Assembly: GCA_041907025.1 (NCBI GenBank)
Contig: JAYRIB010000032.1
Location: 1-23,246 of the forward strand
DNA length: 23,246 bases
From: CAYPSN01 sp041907025
GTDB taxonomy: Bacteria > Patescibacteriota > Saccharimonadia > CAILAD01 > JADZBC01
Direction: 5' to 3'
The translations under genes were made by a program, and so were the position numbers. Position 1 is the stretch's first letter; each line of letters begins with the position of its first letter. The notes beneath the pieces were generated by a model that had not been told where the DNA came from, searched no databases, and worked only from the letters and a program-made list of their open reading frames with translations. This document shows positions 21,469-23,246 of this stretch, piece after piece.

Positions 21469-22503
21469 CTACTCCCAGCTTAGAGCACCGCCAGTTTGGT
21501 ACTCTGTCACCCGTGTTTCAAAGAAGTTCTTCTCTTTGGTCAGGTCTACCGCTTCACTCATCCACGGGAAGGGATTAACGACTTTGTATTGAACTGGCAA
21601 GCCAACAGACTGCAGTCGACGATCGGCCACGTGCTCGATGTATTGCTTAAACCCAGCAGCATTCATACCAAAAATACCGCGCGGAAAAACTTCCGCTGCA
21701 TAGGTGTACTCAAGCTTCGCTGCTTCGCGCACCAGCTCCACGATGTGCTTCTGGAAGTCTGGCGTCCACAGCTCCGGCTGTTCTTCTTTTATAGTGTTGA
21801 TCATGTTGATGCCGAAGTTCAAATGCTGTGACTCGTCGCGCATGATGTACTGGATCTGTTCTGCCGAGCCCGTCATCTTGTTCTGCCTCTGAAAGCCGAA
21901 CATGACCGCAAATGAGCTGTAGAAGAAGATGCCCTCCAGGATGAGTGAGAATACACAAAGGTTCTCTAGGAACTTTTGGTCGGCTGCAAATGTGCCAGTT
22001 TTAAAGCTATCGTCAAAGATGCCCTCGTTAAAACCCAAAATAAAGGACGCCTTGCTATAGATCGCTGCATTCTCGCGGTACATATTAAAGATCTCGGCAC
22101 CATCAAGCCCGAGGCTCTCGACAATGTACTGGTAGGCATGGGTGTGAATGGCCTCTTCGTAGGCTTGACGTAGCAAGTACATTCGGCACTCGGGCGAGGT
22201 AATGTGTTTATACAGCGCCAGCACAATGTTATTAGCCGCAATCGAGTCGGCGGTGGTAAAGAATCCAAGCACGGTCTTAAGGGCTTGGCGTTCGTCATCG
22301 CTAAGTCGGCTAGACTTCCACAGCTCTATGTCGTCCTGCATGGCGATTTCGGTCGGCAACCAGTGATTGGCATTACCGGTGTTGTAAGCCTCCCAAGCAA
22401 AGGTGTGTTTCATGGGGTGAAGCTGCATTACATCGGCATCGGCACCGTTTATGATGCGGCGTTTATTTATGTCAATTCGTTCTTTTGTTTGCTTAATCGG
22501 CAT
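21469..22503 (-). CDS. nrdB: Ribonucleoside-diphosphate reductase, beta subunit (class I)
   Basis: Radical-generating subunit of aerobic ribonucleotide reductase, supplying dNTPs with NrdA. It is 344 aa from the ATG at 22503, which has AGAGGA eight bases upstream; the frame is open to 22569 but would then overlap nrdA. All diiron ligands are visible: Asp86 (TTADSI), Glu117 and His120 (YEEAIHTHAY), Glu190 (LEGIFFYSSF), and Glu224 and His227 (RDESQHLNF). The radical tyrosine is Tyr124. The protein ends EYQTGGALSWE, the tail that docks onto NrdA. It is co-transcribed with nrdA (19-nt gap). Confidence 0.96.
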   Translation of the reverse strand: MPIKQTKERIDINKRRIINGADADVMQLHPMKHTFAWEAYNTGNANHWLPTEIAMQDDIELWKSSRLSDDERQALKTVLGFFTTADSIAANNIVLALYKHITSPECRMYLLRQAYEEAIHTHAYQYIVESLGLDGAEIFNMYRENAAIYSKASFILGFNEGIFDDSFKTGTFAADQKFLENLCVFSLILEGIFFYSSFAVMFGFQRQNKMTGSAEQIQYIMRDESQHLNFGINMINTIKEEQPELWTPDFQKHIVELVREAAKLEYTYAAEVFPRGIFGMNAAGFKQYIEHVADRRLQSVGLPVQYKVVNPFPWMSEAVDLTKEKNFFETRVTEYQTGGALSWE

Positions 22504-22522
22504 AGCTATCGTCCTCTCGGGG

Positions 22523-23246
22523 TTAGTTTGTAACAGGTGTAGGCTCGCTAGGGGTGGCTGTGAAGTCACGCTTGTGAGTCGCTCCGAATTCAGATGTACT
22601 CACGGTAGACTTCTCTACTTGCGAGGCAGCTAGGGTGCGCAGGTAGTAGGTAGTCTTTAGTCCCATCTTCCAAGCGTACATGTAGGCGTCAGAGAGCTTC
22701 TTGCCGGACACACCGCGCATGTAGATGTTGAGTGATTGGCTCTGATCGATCCATTTACCACGGTATGCTGCCGCTTTAATCAACCATTCTGGCTCGATCT
22801 CGAAGACCTCCTTGTATTTGGCTCGAATCTTGGCCGGAATTTCTTCAATCTGCTGAATGCTACCATCAAAGTACTTGATTTTGCCAAGCATGGTCTCGCT
22901 CCACAGCCCGAGTTCCTTGAGGTCATCAATAAGGTAGCCGTTTAGTACGGTAAAATCACCACTCATATTAGACTTTACGTACAGGTTTTTGTAGATCGGC
23001 TCGATGCAAGGTACGCAGCCGACTACGTTGGCAATCGAAGCTGTAGGTGCAATCGCCATGACGTTAGAGTTGCGTATACCATGTTTCTTTACTGAAGCAC
23101 GCACAGGCTTCCAGTCAAGCTTACCGCCGCGCGGAATGTCGAGCTTTTGACCGCGTTCGCGCTCCAAGATGTCGAGCGTATCCACAGGGAAGATACCGCG
23201 GTCCCACTTAGATCCCTTGTAGGTTTTGTACGCACCGCGCTCCTGA
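22523..23246 (-). CDS. nrdA: Ribonucleoside-diphosphate reductase, alpha subunit (5' end outside window)
   Basis: Catalytic subunit of class I ribonucleotide reductase; the last 240 residues are visible. The frame is open to the window edge and encodes ERGAYKTYKGSKWDRGIFPV, so the GTG at 23185 is internal Val and not a start. Conserved blocks are MAIAPTASIANVVGCVPCIEPIYKN, RGVSGKKLSDAYMYAWKMGL read through WIDQSQSLNIYM, and KTTYYLRTLAASQVEKS with the Tyr-Tyr pair of the radical path. After it come only about 33 residues ending ATPSEPTPVTN, with no Cys. The C-terminal Cys pair that normally passes electrons from thioredoxin or glutaredoxin is therefore absent. Confidence 0.95.
   Translation of the reverse strand, partial: QERGAYKTYKGSKWDRGIFPVDTLDILERERGQKLDIPRGGKLDWKPVRASVKKHGIRNSNVMAIAPTASIANVVGCVPCIEPIYKNLYVKSNMSGDFTVLNGYLIDDLKELGLWSETMLGKIKYFDGSIQQIEEIPAKIRAKYKEVFEIEPEWLIKAAAYRGKWIDQSQSLNIYMRGVSGKKLSDAYMYAWKMGLKTTYYLRTLAASQVEKSTVSTSEFGATHKRDFTATPSEPTPVTN

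Noticed and set aside
22504..22569. Longer nrdB start at 22569
   Set aside because: It would overlap the end of nrdA by 47 nt and lacks a ribosome site; the ATG at 22503 has AGAGGA and fits the family start.
23183..23185. GTG at 23185 as the start of nrdA
   Set aside because: The frame continues upstream to the window edge with conserved NrdA sequence (YKGSKWDRGIFP), so the Val is internal and the gene is merely cut off.
1..23246. Recoded genetic code, CRISPR array, phage or insertion sequence
   Set aside because: TGA ends many genes, and there are no in-frame TGA codons, no regular direct repeats with spacers, no transposase and no terminal inverted repeats. Codon use looks even across the window.

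Overview
This 23.2-kb window is gene-dense and about half G+C. It uses the standard bacterial code: TGA ends genes and never interrupts one. Gene content points to a Candidatus Saccharibacteria (TM7)-like member of the Patescibacteria/CPR. The evidence is small single-copy housekeeping genes, many single-pass surface proteins with long Pro-rich cytoplasmic tails, a sortase, PEGA and DUF3048 proteins, MurA, MreB and O-antigen-ligase-like genes, and several genes starting a few bases after a -10 box. The lineage is inferred from gene content; no rRNA is present. I see no insertion sequence, prophage, integrase or CRISPR array.

Layout. At 1-1390 (minus) lie ribosomal protein L27 (3' end cut off by the window) and a Trm11-like methyltransferase. 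At 1492-5689 (plus) lie a flippase-like membrane protein, both exonuclease VII subunits (xseA, xseB), a DUF2267-like protein, a degenerate ribokinase-fold-like protein and a NUDIX hydrolase. At 5684-6374 (minus) tRNA-Leu(CAA) is followed by a small membrane protein with a PQ-loop-like duplication. At 6450-9777 lie a sortase (plus), a PEGA-domain membrane protein (minus) and a pentapeptide-repeat protein (plus). At 9856-15583 (plus) lies the envelope block: murA, then mreB, an O-antigen-ligase-like protein, a GT4 glycosyltransferase and a WecG/TagA/CpsF glycosyltransferase, the last four joined by 4-nt start/stop overlaps. At 15640-18979 (plus) lie a zinc-ribbon membrane protein, a small unknown protein and gltX. 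At 18981-23246 (minus), in transcription order, lie nrdA (5' end cut off), nrdB, a possible leader peptide plus intrinsic terminator, a short threonine dehydratase (ilvA-like) and a DUF3048 membrane protein.

Functional picture. Peptidoglycan precursor synthesis (murA), cell-shape control (mreB) and surface-glycan assembly (ligase/polymerase and two glycosyltransferases) sit next to each other, and sortase, PEGA and DUF3048 proteins serve the outer face of the membrane. Informational genes (L27, gltX, exonuclease VII, tRNA, tRNA/DNA methyltransferase) and class I ribonucleotide reductase supply core functions.

Most notable points. (1) A candidate transcription attenuator precedes ilvA, with a leaderless 20-codon ORF holding two adjacent Ile codons, a GGGGC segment that can pair with the 5' arm of the terminator, and the terminator itself. 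(2) Extended -10 boxes recur 6-7 nt before start codons, suggesting widespread leaderless transcription. (3) MurA has Asp at the fosfomycin-target Cys position. (4) NrdA ends without the usual C-terminal redox-shuttle cysteines. (5) One gene looks like a catalytically degenerate NAD(P)H-hydrate dehydratase.
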